Assembly (NCBI RefSeq): GCF_000423925.1
Contig: NZ_AUIX01000048.1
Coordinates: 1-37,901, forward strand
DNA from: Butyrivibrio sp. VCD2006
GTDB taxonomy: Bacteria > Bacillota > Clostridia > Lachnospirales > Lachnospiraceae
Length of the DNA: 37,901 bases
Direction: 5' to 3'
Position numbers and translations under genes: made by a program. Below the pieces are notes generated by a model. That model saw nothing but the letters and a program-made list of their open reading frames with translations. It was not told where the DNA came from and searched no databases. How positions within the stretch are numbered: position 1 is the first letter of the stretch; each line of letters begins with the position of its first letter. This document shows, one piece after another, positions 31,855-37,901 of the stretch.

Positions 31855-31963
31855 TAGCCCATTCAGGTATATCCAAATGGGTTACTTTTAAATAATTAAC
31901 CCATATCGGGACACTAAAGGGGCTACTTATAATAAATAGCCCCTTTGGAGACCCTCATGTTGC
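31855..31963. repeat. 109-bp direct repeat, copy 2
   Basis: Second copy of the repeat at 31469-31577, with the same three stems. Several differences fall as partner changes within a stem (AAATGGGTTA here against AAGGGGTTA), so the folding potential is kept. Confidence 0.85.
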
Positions 31964-32059
31964 GAGAAACTTTTTTATATTTTCATTTGTTATCCAGGCT
32001 ACTTGGTGCAAAATGAAGAAACTTTAGATAAATATGTTTACCACAATAAAATATTATTC

Positions 32060-32089
32060 TTGTACCAATGGTGCAGGCATCCATATAAT
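32060..32089 (+). promoter_or_regulatory. Promoter of the PBECR-like gene
   Basis: TTGTAC (32060-32065) and TATAAT (32084-32089, perfect) are 18 bases apart, 35 bases before the ATG at 32124. Confidence 0.65.
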
Positions 32090-32123
32090 ATAATGCGACA
32101 TCAAATTAAGGAATGTAACATAA

Positions 32124-32582
32124 ATGAAAAGATGTACAGAATTATCAGTCGAGCAAATACTTAAAGAAAAGTGCATATCAATTGGAACAATCCCAAAAGA
32201 GATTGCAGAATTCATTACAACTAAAAAGCCTGGTCTTCATATAGATACTACGTCAGAAATATCATTTTGGGATAATCGTATTACACATACTGAAAATCAT
32301 AAAGATGATTTTATGTCCGATATAATGTATGAGGACTGTTTCAGATCGATTCCTGACTTCATCAAAAATCCTGATGTAATAAGTATAAAAAAAGACAACA
32401 GCAGCATTTCGTTTATCAAGAGGTTGACACAGGATATAAGTGTTGTTGTCAGGATCACTAACAAAGGAACGTATTCTTATCGTACAATGTATCCGCTTAT
32501 GTCAGCTCAACTTGATAAGTATCTGGCAGACGGAACAGCATGGCAATATCCCAAAAACAATATTGACTCTGAGCATGAATAG
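32124..32582 (+). CDS. Putative PBECR-type (barnase/EndoU/colicin/RelE-like) nuclease domain protein
   Basis: The 152-residue product has an N-terminal helical half (MKRCTELSVEQILKEKCISI) and a C-terminal half reading DFIKNPDVISIKK, SISFIKRLTQDISVVVRITN, SYRTMYPLMSAQLDKYL and ADGTAW. That order resembles the PBECR family of phage-linked RNase-fold domains, where a nuclease core of the barnase/RelE type occurs in mobile elements. Catalytic residues cannot be assigned by eye, so nuclease activity is inference. A promoter at 32060-32089 and an AAGGA site precede it. A promoter for a small RNA begins inside its last codons (32563), so the protein and RNA may be a linked pair. No membrane segment or signal peptide. 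Confidence 0.6.
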   Translation: MKRCTELSVEQILKEKCISIGTIPKEIAEFITTKKPGLHIDTTSEISFWDNRITHTENHKDDFMSDIMYEDCFRSIPDFIKNPDVISIKKDNSSISFIKRLTQDISVVVRITNKGTYSYRTMYPLMSAQLDKYLADGTAWQYPKNNIDSEHE

Positions 32583-32590
32583 GTTATAAT
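32563..32590 (+). promoter_or_regulatory. Sigma-A-type promoter of small RNA gene
   Basis: TTGACT (32563-32568) and a perfect TATAAT (32585-32590) are 16 bases apart. The expected start is near 32597. The -35 lies in the last codons of the upstream gene. Confidence 0.8.
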
Positions 32591-32596
32591 GAAATT

Positions 32597-32748
32597 ACCA
32601 AGAGATAGAAGCTGAGGACGGAACAGGCAGCCGTCGCGCCCTTGTGGTCTTAAAATGAGATGCTGGATTGCCACCCAGCCTCTTCTATCTTAACGACAAA
32701 AAAGTTCCTATCTTCTGTAAATATGCAGAAAGACGAGGAGCTTTTTTG
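32597..32748 (+). ncRNA. Candidate structured small RNA, family not recognised
   Basis: After the promoter comes a three-stem fold: P1 AGATAGAAG (32603-32611) with CTTCTATCT (32682-32690), P2 GACGG (32617-32621) with CCGTC (32631-32635), and P3 GCTGG (32662-32666) with CCAGC (32675-32679). An intrinsic terminator follows, AAAAAAGTTCCT...AGGAGCTTTTTT (32698-32747), with an inner TTCTG/CAGAA stem. No reading frame fits. Promoter, closed fold and terminator together are strong evidence of a stand-alone RNA gene of about 150 nt. I do not match it to a known Rfam family; it is not tmRNA, 4.5S or RNase P RNA. Confidence 0.7.
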
Positions 32749-32972
32749 TTGCCTTTTTAACTGCTATGTTGCAATTATTATTGTTCACAAAAAATATCCA
32801 TCGATATGCCAAAGGCATATTCTTATATCTTCTCTATTACATCACGATTGTGATGTCAATTGTCTCCTTTTTTATCACAGGCGTGTTAAATCTATCTATC
32901 AGTAAGCTACACGCCGTACTGCGTTTTTAACTATATATCGTCAATTATATTTCATTATAATGAATCTCATCA

Positions 32973-33111
32973 GACTTAGAGTGCGTGACATAAGGGTGTT
33001 TCAAAACTTAGAGTCGACGATTGCAGAAACGCAGTAATACTGCCCATCTTCTACACGGTATTAGAGACTTAGAGTCGACTTAGAGCCATAAAATATAGCC
33101 GGCTCTAAGTC
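32973..33111. repeat. ACTTAGAGTCGAC repeats with an 11-bp hairpin
   Basis: GACTTAGAG begins at 32973, ACTTAGAGTCGAC occurs at 33006-33018 and 33067-33079, and GACTTAGAGCC (33077-33087) forms a perfect 11-bp stem with GGCTCTAAGTC (33101-33111). The stretch is non-coding. It could be an iteron or origin-like region or a processed RNA. Confidence 0.7.
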
Positions 33112-33154
33112 ACAAAACGCAGACAGAATCTGGGCTCGAATAAAAAAACAATCT

Positions 33155-33173
33155 GACCGCACACAATGCGGTC
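33155..33173. repeat. Short perfect hairpin
   Basis: GACCGC (33155-33160) pairs with GCGGTC (33168-33173). It is part of a cluster of short stems between 33150 and 33360. Confidence 0.6.
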
Positions 33174-33195
33174 CAAATCCACAAAGAGCATAAGA

Positions 33196-33256
33196 GTCAG
33201 CGACACGCGTTCTAAATGCACAGCATTTAGGCGTGCTCGGCACTGCCGAGGCTGAC
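33196..33256. other. Perfect three-way-junction inverted-repeat structure
   Basis: An outer stem GTCAGC (33196-33201) / GCTGAC (33251-33256) encloses two arms. Arm 1 is CACGC-gttc-TAAATGC, loop aca, GCATTTA-g-GCGTG (33204-33235). Arm 2 is CTCGGC, loop act, GCCGAG (33236-33250). Nearly every base is paired and both loops are 3 nt. Flanking stems at 33155-33173, 33277-33293 (ATGTGCA/TGCACAT, 3-nt loop) and 33340-33358 continue the pattern. It may be a folded RNA, or a single-strand DNA structure such as an origin or transfer site. Confidence 0.8.
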
Positions 33257-33276
33257 CGTGACATTCGCTCTATTCT

Positions 33277-33358
33277 ATGTGCATTCTGCACATGTCATTT
33301 TTCTTTTTATCGCAACCCTAAAGTGTGCTATCTCGGTTTGCCCATTTTGAAAATGGGC
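33277..33358. repeat. Two further perfect hairpins before the DUF5688 gene
   Basis: ATGTGCA-ttc-TGCACAT (33277-33293) and GCCCATTT-tga-AAATGGGC (33340-33358) both have 3-nt loops. The second lies about 50 bases before the DUF5688 start and could be part of its leader. Confidence 0.65.
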
Positions 33359-33409
33359 CGGTGGGAATAATGAAACTAATAATAGTCTTTATCCAAAAGG
33401 AGGATAAAA

Positions 33410-34315
33410 ATGAACGTAATTACATTTAACGAAACAATCAAAACAAAAGTATCAAACATTCTCGCTGCAAGGCATCTCGATGTAGATGTTAATGTTGAAC
33501 ACCTTACTAAGGCAAATGGTATTGAATATGATGCCTTAACTTTCACCGGAAAAGATATGCTTCAACCTGTGATCAATTTGAATCAGTTCTTCCATTCTTA
33601 TCAGTGCCACGATGCTGATATTGATGATATTGCAAGTGATATCGCAGATATATATGAAGAATCTGCCCTGCCAGATGACGATTACAAAGTAATCTTTAAC
33701 TTTGAGCAGGTAAAGAATAATATCTTTCCTTGTCTGTATAACACGGCTATCAACAGCAAAATCTGTGACCAATATATTCATCGTGAATACTTAGACTTAT
33801 CAATATATTATTATGTCACTCTGCCTATCAAGAATGATGGATCTGGTACCATTCTTATCAGTAGGAAGTTGCTTGATCTCTGGAATATATCAATTGAGGA
33901 GTTGGATCAGACAGCCTTCAATAACCTTCATGTAAATAAACATCCTCAAATAACCTCTATGTATGATTTGTTCAAGGATGAAAATAATGAAAAAGATATA
34001 TCATACATAGATGATCTGTCTCGCAATATGTTCATTCTTTCCTGTAAAAGTGATACCAATGGAGCTATATACATGACAGATACCGGAATATTAGACCAGC
34101 TTTCCAGTATGACTTCATCTGATTTAATAATTCTGCCTTCAAGCAGGCATGAGCTGATTGTCCTGCCATCATATCTTATGAAATCACATGCTGAAATAAA
34201 TGATTTCAGATCAATGGTACACGAAGTCAATTCAACTGTGCTTCGCCCTGAAGACTTCCTCTCTGACAATGTATATTGCTATTCATCAGAGAATCATGAA
34301 CTTAATATTGCTTAA
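33410..34315 (+). CDS. DUF5688-family protein
   Basis: The 301-residue product matches the DUF5688 type that is frequent on Lachnospiraceae mobile elements: an N-terminal helical part (KVSNILAARHLDVDVNVEHLTKANGIEYDALTF), a central PVINLNQFFHSY-like segment, a middle with IYYYVTLPIKNDGSGTILISRKLLDLW, and a C-terminal region with MYMTDTGILDQLS-like turns and LPSSRHELIVLPS. No catalytic motif, signal peptide or membrane segment is seen and no function is known. The ATG at 33410 follows AAAAGGAGGAT, a very strong site. It is the first gene of a plus-strand run with the AAA ATPase and the small protein, spaced by a 3-nt-loop hairpin at 34333. Confidence 0.78.
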   Translation: MNVITFNETIKTKVSNILAARHLDVDVNVEHLTKANGIEYDALTFTGKDMLQPVINLNQFFHSYQCHDADIDDIASDIADIYEESALPDDDYKVIFNFEQVKNNIFPCLYNTAINSKICDQYIHREYLDLSIYYYVTLPIKNDGSGTILISRKLLDLWNISIEELDQTAFNNLHVNKHPQITSMYDLFKDENNEKDISYIDDLSRNMFILSCKSDTNGAIYMTDTGILDQLSSMTSSDLIILPSSRHELIVLPSYLMKSHAEINDFRSMVHEVNSTVLRPEDFLSDNVYCYSSENHELNIA

Positions 34316-34332
34316 TCCCAAAATGATTGACC

Positions 34333-34357
34333 GAGCCCGGCGCAAAGCGCTGGGCTC
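34333..34357. repeat. Intercistronic GC-rich hairpin
   Basis: GAGCCC-GGCGC, loop AAA, GCGCT-GGGCTC forms an 11-bp stem with one imperfect pair between the DUF5688 and AAA genes. It has no T-run, so it is more likely an RNA-processing or stability element than a terminator. Confidence 0.6.
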
Positions 34358-34375
34358 AGAAAGGATAATACCAAA

Positions 34376-35374
34376 ATGTATAATGGAAAACTTAGACCTA
34401 TAAGTTATGCAACACCATCCATTACAGATAAGGCTTACTATAAACCTGCTTTTTACAAGGACGAATTTGCTATGTACTATGACAATCATGGTGATTCTGA
34501 AGTCCTCAAGACTCCTCAAACCATATATGAATACCTTGATACGTATGTCTACGGGCATGACTACTATAAAAAGATGCTTTCTGTTTTTGTATGGAAATGT
34601 GTTAAGAATCACCGACCTAACGGTGCTCTCCTTGTTGCAGGGCAATCAGGAAGTGGTAAGACCGAAATGATCCGAGCTTTAAATGAGATATACGACAATA
34701 TCTATATATGCGATGGTAGCAGCATCACGCCTCAAGGCTATAAGGGAAACAGTAAGCTTTATTCAGGACTTCAAATGTTAGACATGACTAAGGATGCTCC
34801 TATGCCCATATGTGTTATAGATGAAGTCGATAAGCTCATTGACAGATCGCAGTCCGGATGGAACGGAACCGGTTTGGTTGCTGAACTTTTAAAGCTCCTT
34901 GAAGGAGGCAATGTTAATATCGGTACTGAAGAAAAGCCTAAGATAATTGATACTTCAAGAATTGCCTTCATTTTGCTCGGTTCCTTTTCTTGCCTTGATA
35001 ATAGACATGCATCTTCACCCATAGGATTTTCTACAGAAAATATCGAGAAAAAGTCACCATCCTTAAATAGAGATGATGTACTATCCATGATTCCACCTGA
35101 ACTGAAAGGACGTATTGAGCAGACTATCATCCTGGATAGTTTTAATGAGGATGACTATTTCAAGATAATGAAAGATGAGAGATATTCACCTATTAAACGA
35201 ATAGAGCGCGAATATAGTATATCTATTTCAATATCTAACGAAAAAGTCAAAAAGATATCTCAGGATGCCTTTCTCAATAAAACAGGTGTCAGAAGCATGA
35301 ATAATGAAATCAACGAATTTGTGAACCAGCAATTTTTTGAAAATCCTTCTATAAAAAAGATACAGATGAATTAA
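34376..35374 (+). CDS. AAA+ ATPase (ClpX/ClpB-like), mobile-element associated
   Basis: A 332-residue AAA+ ATPase. Residues 46-80 (TPQTIYEYLDTYVYGHDYYKKMLSV) resemble the entry helix of Clp-type AAA domains. Walker A is GQSGSGKT (89-96), Walker B ICVIDEVD (145-152), sensor 1 lies in IAFILLGSFSC, and the small helical C-terminal domain ends in KTGVRSMNNEINEFV, the sensor-2 region of Clp-like ATPases. There is no zinc-binding N-domain and no ClpP-loop motif is evident. It follows DUF5688 and precedes a small unknown gene by 14 bases; all three likely share a transcript. AAAGGAT lies 10 bases before the ATG. The remodelling target is unknown. Confidence 0.88.
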   Translation: MYNGKLRPISYATPSITDKAYYKPAFYKDEFAMYYDNHGDSEVLKTPQTIYEYLDTYVYGHDYYKKMLSVFVWKCVKNHRPNGALLVAGQSGSGKTEMIRALNEIYDNIYICDGSSITPQGYKGNSKLYSGLQMLDMTKDAPMPICVIDEVDKLIDRSQSGWNGTGLVAELLKLLEGGNVNIGTEEKPKIIDTSRIAFILLGSFSCLDNRHASSPIGFSTENIEKKSPSLNRDDVLSMIPPELKGRIEQTIILDSFNEDDYFKIMKDERYSPIKRIEREYSISISISNEKVKKISQDAFLNKTGVRSMNNEINEFVNQQFFENPSIKKIQMN

Positions 35375-35388
35375 GGAGGCAGAATATA

Positions 35389-35745
35389 ATGGAACTTGCT
35401 TTAAAATACGATAATAACCGAATAACAGATGTTCATATCGCTCCTACCAAGGAAGAAAATGTGAAGCAGCTGTATGATTTATCTCAGGAACTACTAATAA
35501 AAAATCCTGCTGTTGAATTTGCAGATAAAGCTAAAGCGGGAAAATTCAATACCTTTTCTGAGGATGAATACTCATATGCCATAGATGAGATAGCAGCTAT
35601 TAATCAGCTGTTCTACTGTGCTGATGATGAAAACAAACAACTAGCAGAAATTAACATTTTCCTACTGCTTGAAAGATTACTCCTTGCATATTTGCGGCAT
35701 ATTGAAATCTATATAAGAGATGTAAAAGTATTTAAGCGTTTGTAA
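35389..35745 (+). CDS. Hypothetical protein, helical, operon partner of AAA ATPase
   Basis: The 118-residue product is mostly helical, with a C-terminal LLLERLLLAYLRHIEIYIRDVKVF stretch that could be an amphipathic helix or weak membrane association. No domain is recognised. TAAGGAGGCAGAATATA gives a strong ribosome binding site before the ATG at 35389, 14 bases after the AAA stop, so it is surely in the same operon. Its N-terminus (MELALKYDNNRITDVHIAPTKEE) might form a beta strand pair. A role as adaptor or substrate of the ATPase is a guess from position only. Confidence 0.72.
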   Translation: MELALKYDNNRITDVHIAPTKEENVKQLYDLSQELLIKNPAVEFADKAKAGKFNTFSEDEYSYAIDEIAAINQLFYCADDENKQLAEINIFLLLERLLLAYLRHIEIYIRDVKVFKRL

Positions 35746-35780
35746 ATCCAAAATTCATGCTTTAGCATTGTCTGTAAAAT

Positions 35781-35818
35781 TTGGTAATTTTTACCAACAT
35801 CTGCCATATTAATATAAT
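35781..35818 (+). promoter_or_regulatory. Promoter with overlapping palindromic operator before the integrase leader
   Basis: TTGGTAA-ttt-TTACCAA (35781-35797) is a perfect palindrome whose right arm contains a TTACCA -35 element (35791-35796). A perfect TATAAT (35813-35818) follows at 16 bases. Binding at the palindrome would block the promoter. Confidence 0.6.
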
Positions 35819-35824
35819 ATATAG

Positions 35825-36309
35825 CCCGTTGTTTACTATTCACGAATTTTTACAATTGCTTTAAAAATCGTTGATTTAGTATGTTCTCTATGCGTACAAT
35901 TAATATTGAGATATAAAAAAACACTAGGAGGTATATAAATACGTCTAGGGACGACGACGGTTCCCCTTCCGCTTGATTCACACTGGGCGGATGGATCTAC
36001 TGTTGAACAGAACAGCAATAGATCTTCGCCATCGTTGATATGGCTTAACGCTGGATGTGCCATAATCGGACGATGCAGAGCATATGTGGGAAAAACGCTT
36101 ATAGTTATCAGAATCAATATCTATTTGCCAAGAAGCCTTCAGACTAATTACATAGACTGACTGACCACCTTAACCAGCACCGGAATAGGACCAAATAAGA
36201 TTTGCAAATGTTTTAACGAAGACATTTGGTCTTGGAACCATTCTATTCCTGTGCGTTTGTTTATACGGGGTGGTTTTTATTTGGCTCTGTAAATAGCTGG
36301 AAGGTGATT
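35825..36309 (+). promoter_or_regulatory. Long structured leader of the integrase gene
   Basis: The stretch has no standard gene. AGGAGG (35926-35931) is followed at 7 bases by an ATA codon opening a 73-codon frame (35939-36160). A hairpin GATGG...CCATC with inner TCTA/TAGA and CTGTT/AACAG pairs lies at 35990-36033. A large terminator-like stem at 36163-36278 begins 3 bases past that frame. The layout suggests attenuation or translation-coupled control of integrase expression. Whether the ATA frame is translated is unknown. Confidence 0.5.
36163..36278 (+). terminator. Large terminator/attenuator stem
   Basis: ACCACC (36164-36169) pairs with GGTGGT (36269-36274), followed by TTTTT. Inside, CACCGGAATAG (36178-36188) pairs with CTATTCCTGTG (36243-36253) and ACCAAAT (36190-36196) with ATTTGGT (36224-36230). 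GCAAATG/CATTTG overlaps the last pair and would compete with it, allowing two states. Confidence 0.6.
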
Positions 36310-37614
36310 ATGGTACATAGAAACTCATTAACTGTAGAAATTCCTGAAATTGAGTACTATTTTAGAATGGGTTTTTTAAGCCTGACTGACATCATGAACC
36401 TCGAGAAGGAGGAACTCATGAACAAATTGTTAAAGAAGGTACATAAATACAAAATCACGCCGCCCAGAAACAAGAATGAGCGGTGGAGCACATACATACC
36501 GGATCCTAAGAGTCCACATGGCCGTAAACTTGTAAGGAAGCAAACAGAAACTCAGCTGATCAAATTCCTGCTTGATTTCTATCAAATTGGCGAAGGCCAA
36601 TCTCAGATGACAGTATCGGAGCTATTCCCAAAGTGGATCGAGTACAAAAGACAATTCATTAATGTCTCAAATTTAAAGCAATCGATATCTCCTTCGACAA
36701 TAAGACGGTATGAAAGGGAGTTCGATAAATACTTTGCAGACACAGAGCTTGCAGATATGGTAATAAGCGAAATTACTACGCCGCAGCTGCAAAGTATTTT
36801 ATCAACTATCATAAAGGAAAATCATTTATCGGAGAAAAACGCAAGCAATTTGATTGGATATATCAGGGGAATTTTCGCCTATGCGTATGATAACGAATAT
36901 ATCGAGAAAGACCCTGCTAAACGTATGGACCGCAAGCTTCTTTTATCAGGCTGTAAATTTACTCCGCCAAAAAGTGACCACGAGCGCGTAATCACAGAAG
37001 ACGAAATAATAGCTTTATCCTTTGCAATAAGAGAACATGAAACCCAGTATCCTCATTATATGCCCGATTATGCCATAGAGCTTGCGCTTCTTACAGGTAT
37101 GCGCGTCGGGGAGATAGTCTGCATTAAATGGAGCGATATAGATGAAAATCACCATGCGATTCATATCGTAAGGTCAGAGCACCGCTTAGACTACTCGGAT
37201 AGGCCGTCAGAGATTGTGATAGGCAGAACAAAAAATGGCAAGACACGTACATTCCCTCTTACGTCTCAGATTTCAGAACTCTTGGTCAGGATCAAAGCTC
37301 TTAATCACTTCAGTTCAGAAGGGTACATCTTCACTCGTGAGGACGGACACAGATATACCGGACATGACGTTGGCTGTGCCGTATGCCGTAGAGCCAAAGA
37401 AGCTGGCATAGATAAAACTTCAATTCACGAGATCAGGCGAACAGTATCATCACACTTGAATACGAAACTCAAAAATGAAACAGTTGGAGAGATGCTCGGC
37501 CATAGCGCGCAGGTGAATGCATATTACTATGACTATTCAATCGCCAGCAATTCACAGAAAATGGATGCCGCAGAGTCGCTGTATTCAAATGTATTCAATT
37601 CTAAGAAAAAATAA
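36310..37614 (+). CDS. Tyrosine recombinase/integrase (phage-integrase family)
   Basis: A 434-residue site-specific recombinase. Residues 60-92 look like an AP2-like arm-binding N-terminal domain (RWSTYIPDPKSPHGRKLVRKQ), followed by the core-binding domain (about 100-205) and the catalytic domain. Catalytic residues are visible: R265 in TGMRVGE, K308 in TKNGKTR, H373 and R376 in IHEIRR, H398 in LGHSA, and the nucleophile in YYYDYS (probably Y407). Starts at 36226 (inside the terminator stem), 36310 (AAGGTG) and 36418 (AAGGAGG) are all in frame; the last has the best ribosome binding site and would remove 36 residues. It is probably responsible for integration of the 29.7-37.6 kb segment. Its last codons contain the candidate attachment repeat. 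Confidence 0.93.
   Translation: MVHRNSLTVEIPEIEYYFRMGFLSLTDIMNLEKEELMNKLLKKVHKYKITPPRNKNERWSTYIPDPKSPHGRKLVRKQTETQLIKFLLDFYQIGEGQSQMTVSELFPKWIEYKRQFINVSNLKQSISPSTIRRYEREFDKYFADTELADMVISEITTPQLQSILSTIIKENHLSEKNASNLIGYIRGIFAYAYDNEYIEKDPAKRMDRKLLLSGCKFTPPKSDHERVITEDEIIALSFAIREHETQYPHYMPDYAIELALLTGMRVGEIVCIKWSDIDENHHAIHIVRSEHRLDYSDRPSEIVIGRTKNGKTRTFPLTSQISELLVRIKALNHFSSEGYIFTREDGHRYTGHDVGCAVCRRAKEAGIDKTSIHEIRRTVSSHLNTKLKNETVGEMLGHSAQVNAYYYDYSIASNSQKMDAAESLYSNVFNSKKK
37586..37598. repeat. Candidate right attachment site in integrase 3' end
   Basis: CAAATGTATTCAA here is identical to 29701-29713. The preceding GTATTC gives a doubled TGTATTCAAATGTATTCAA, close to the doubled sequence on the left. 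Integrase genes commonly lie next to their attachment site. Confidence 0.35.
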
Positions 37615-37640
37615 AAGCAATAAAAGTGCCTTCGGCACCT

Positions 37641-37685
37641 CAACTCCCCTGCCCCTCACTCATGAGGGGTTGGGGTTGTTTTTTG
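37641..37685 (+). terminator. Intrinsic terminator after integrase
   Basis: CAACTCCCC (37641-37649) pairs with GGGGTTG (37672-37678), enclosing CCCTC/GAGGG, followed by TTTTTT. A small GTGCC-ttc-GGCAC stem (37626-37638) precedes it. Confidence 0.8.
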
Positions 37686-37710
37686 CCTTAAATTCTTCAT
37701 AATGATATCT

Positions 37711-37901
37711 ATGAAACGTAATACACTACAGGAATTGTTCCGAGATCACTATGAAGAAATTCAATATACGCTCCATCCCAGAAAGACTGAGATGGAAAAC
37801 ATTGATAAAATGATCAATTGTGGCGATCCGTCTTATGGCGGTGCCATGTATGGTTGTGCTGAATGTGGTACTCTCAAGTTCATTCCCTTCCGTTGTCATT
37901 C
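37711..37901 (+). CDS. IS91-family (Y2) transposase, N-terminal part, cut by window end
   Basis: The frame opens at ATG 37711 (or ATG 37702) and runs off the end. The 63 visible residues include the N-terminal LQELFRDHYEEI segment, then MINCGDPSYGGAMYGCAECG and FIPFRCHS, the zinc-binding N-terminal region (C-x-x-C...C-H) of IS91/IS1294/IS801 transposases, which act as rolling-circle HUH enzymes with two Tyr residues. The catalytic part is outside the window. No good ribosome binding site is seen. Together with the IS110 end at the left edge it shows that this stretch is rich in insertion sequences. Confidence 0.75.
   Translation, partial: MKRNTLQELFRDHYEEIQYTLHPRKTEMENIDKMINCGDPSYGGAMYGCAECGTLKFIPFRCH

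Noticed and set aside
32603..32690. Hammerhead ribozyme (CTGAGGA core) in the small RNA
   Set aside because: The matching GAAA core and cleavage-site geometry are missing after the following stem.
32660..32905. Plus-strand open frame of 81 codons over the small RNA terminator
   Set aside because: It begins inside the RNA fold and reads through the terminator stem; no ribosome binding site.
33061..33291. Minus-strand open frame of 76 codons
   Set aside because: It runs through perfect inverted repeats, has an odd Cys/Ser/Arg-rich composition and no ribosome binding site; it is a by-product of the structured DNA.
35836..36117. Minus-strand open frame of 93 codons in the integrase leader
   Set aside because: No ribosome binding site, unconvincing composition, and it lies opposite the structured leader.

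Overview
The window looks like a chromosomal accessory stretch from a Lachnospiraceae-type Firmicute, probably near Butyrivibrio or Pseudobutyrivibrio. The grounds are strong AGGAGG-type ribosome binding sites, moderate AT richness, LytTR/GHKL two-component systems, several GGDEF proteins, a lantibiotic-type ABC exporter, a clostridial-type NADP alcohol dehydrogenase, a feruloyl/tributyrin-type esterase and a DUF5688 protein. The genus is inference.

Layout. 1-1341: the 3' end of an IS110-family transposase, then a gene-free stretch holding an array of about eleven hairpin units whose stem sequence changes along the array while the loop and spacing are kept. 1342-5759 (minus): RidA-family protein, SNF-type sodium symporter and an ABC exporter pair. 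5948-10244 (minus): GNAT acetyltransferase, an acidic protein with a probable frameshift, an AAA+ ATPase of the contractile-injection-system type broken by an in-frame TGA, and a GHKL sensor kinase. 10245-10881: a 189-bp element with 29-bp inverted ends, then promoter and operator-like palindromes for a Zn alcohol dehydrogenase, which is followed by a COG0523 (CobW-like) GTPase. 13239-14594: MATE exporter. 14758-19231 (minus): a BcrA/MutF-type ABC exporter with two permeases plus an OmpR-type regulator and kinase, a cell-envelope antibiotic sensing and resistance module. 19476-22845: two overlapping membrane diguanylate cyclases. 22971-25601: CPBP protease, ribbon-helix-helix regulator coupled to an SPFH protein, and a small Cys-rich protein. 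25721-29688: GHKL kinase with LytTR regulator, an esterase and an Hpt-domain protein that looks N-terminally truncated.

From about 29.7 kb to 37.6 kb the content changes to an integrated-element style: a DUF6718 protein, a secreted Ig-like/Cys-His protein, long non-coding stretches with TATGACA/TGTCATA iteron-like modules and a 109-bp direct repeat, a probable PBECR-type nuclease, an apparent free-standing small RNA gene (promoter, three stems, terminator), a perfect three-way-junction palindrome, a DUF5688 protein, an AAA+ ATPase, a small unknown protein, and a tyrosine recombinase with a long structured leader. Near-identical AT-rich repeats at 29.7 kb and at the integrase 3' end are candidate attachment sites. 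The window ends in the 5' part of an IS91-like transposase.

The most unusual signals are the covarying hairpin array (458-1190), the small RNA locus (32563-32748), the three-way junction (33196-33256), the iteron modules (30163-31843), the integrase leader (35781-36278) and the decayed injection-system-type ATPase locus. All family names come from sequence recognition by eye; no database search was run.
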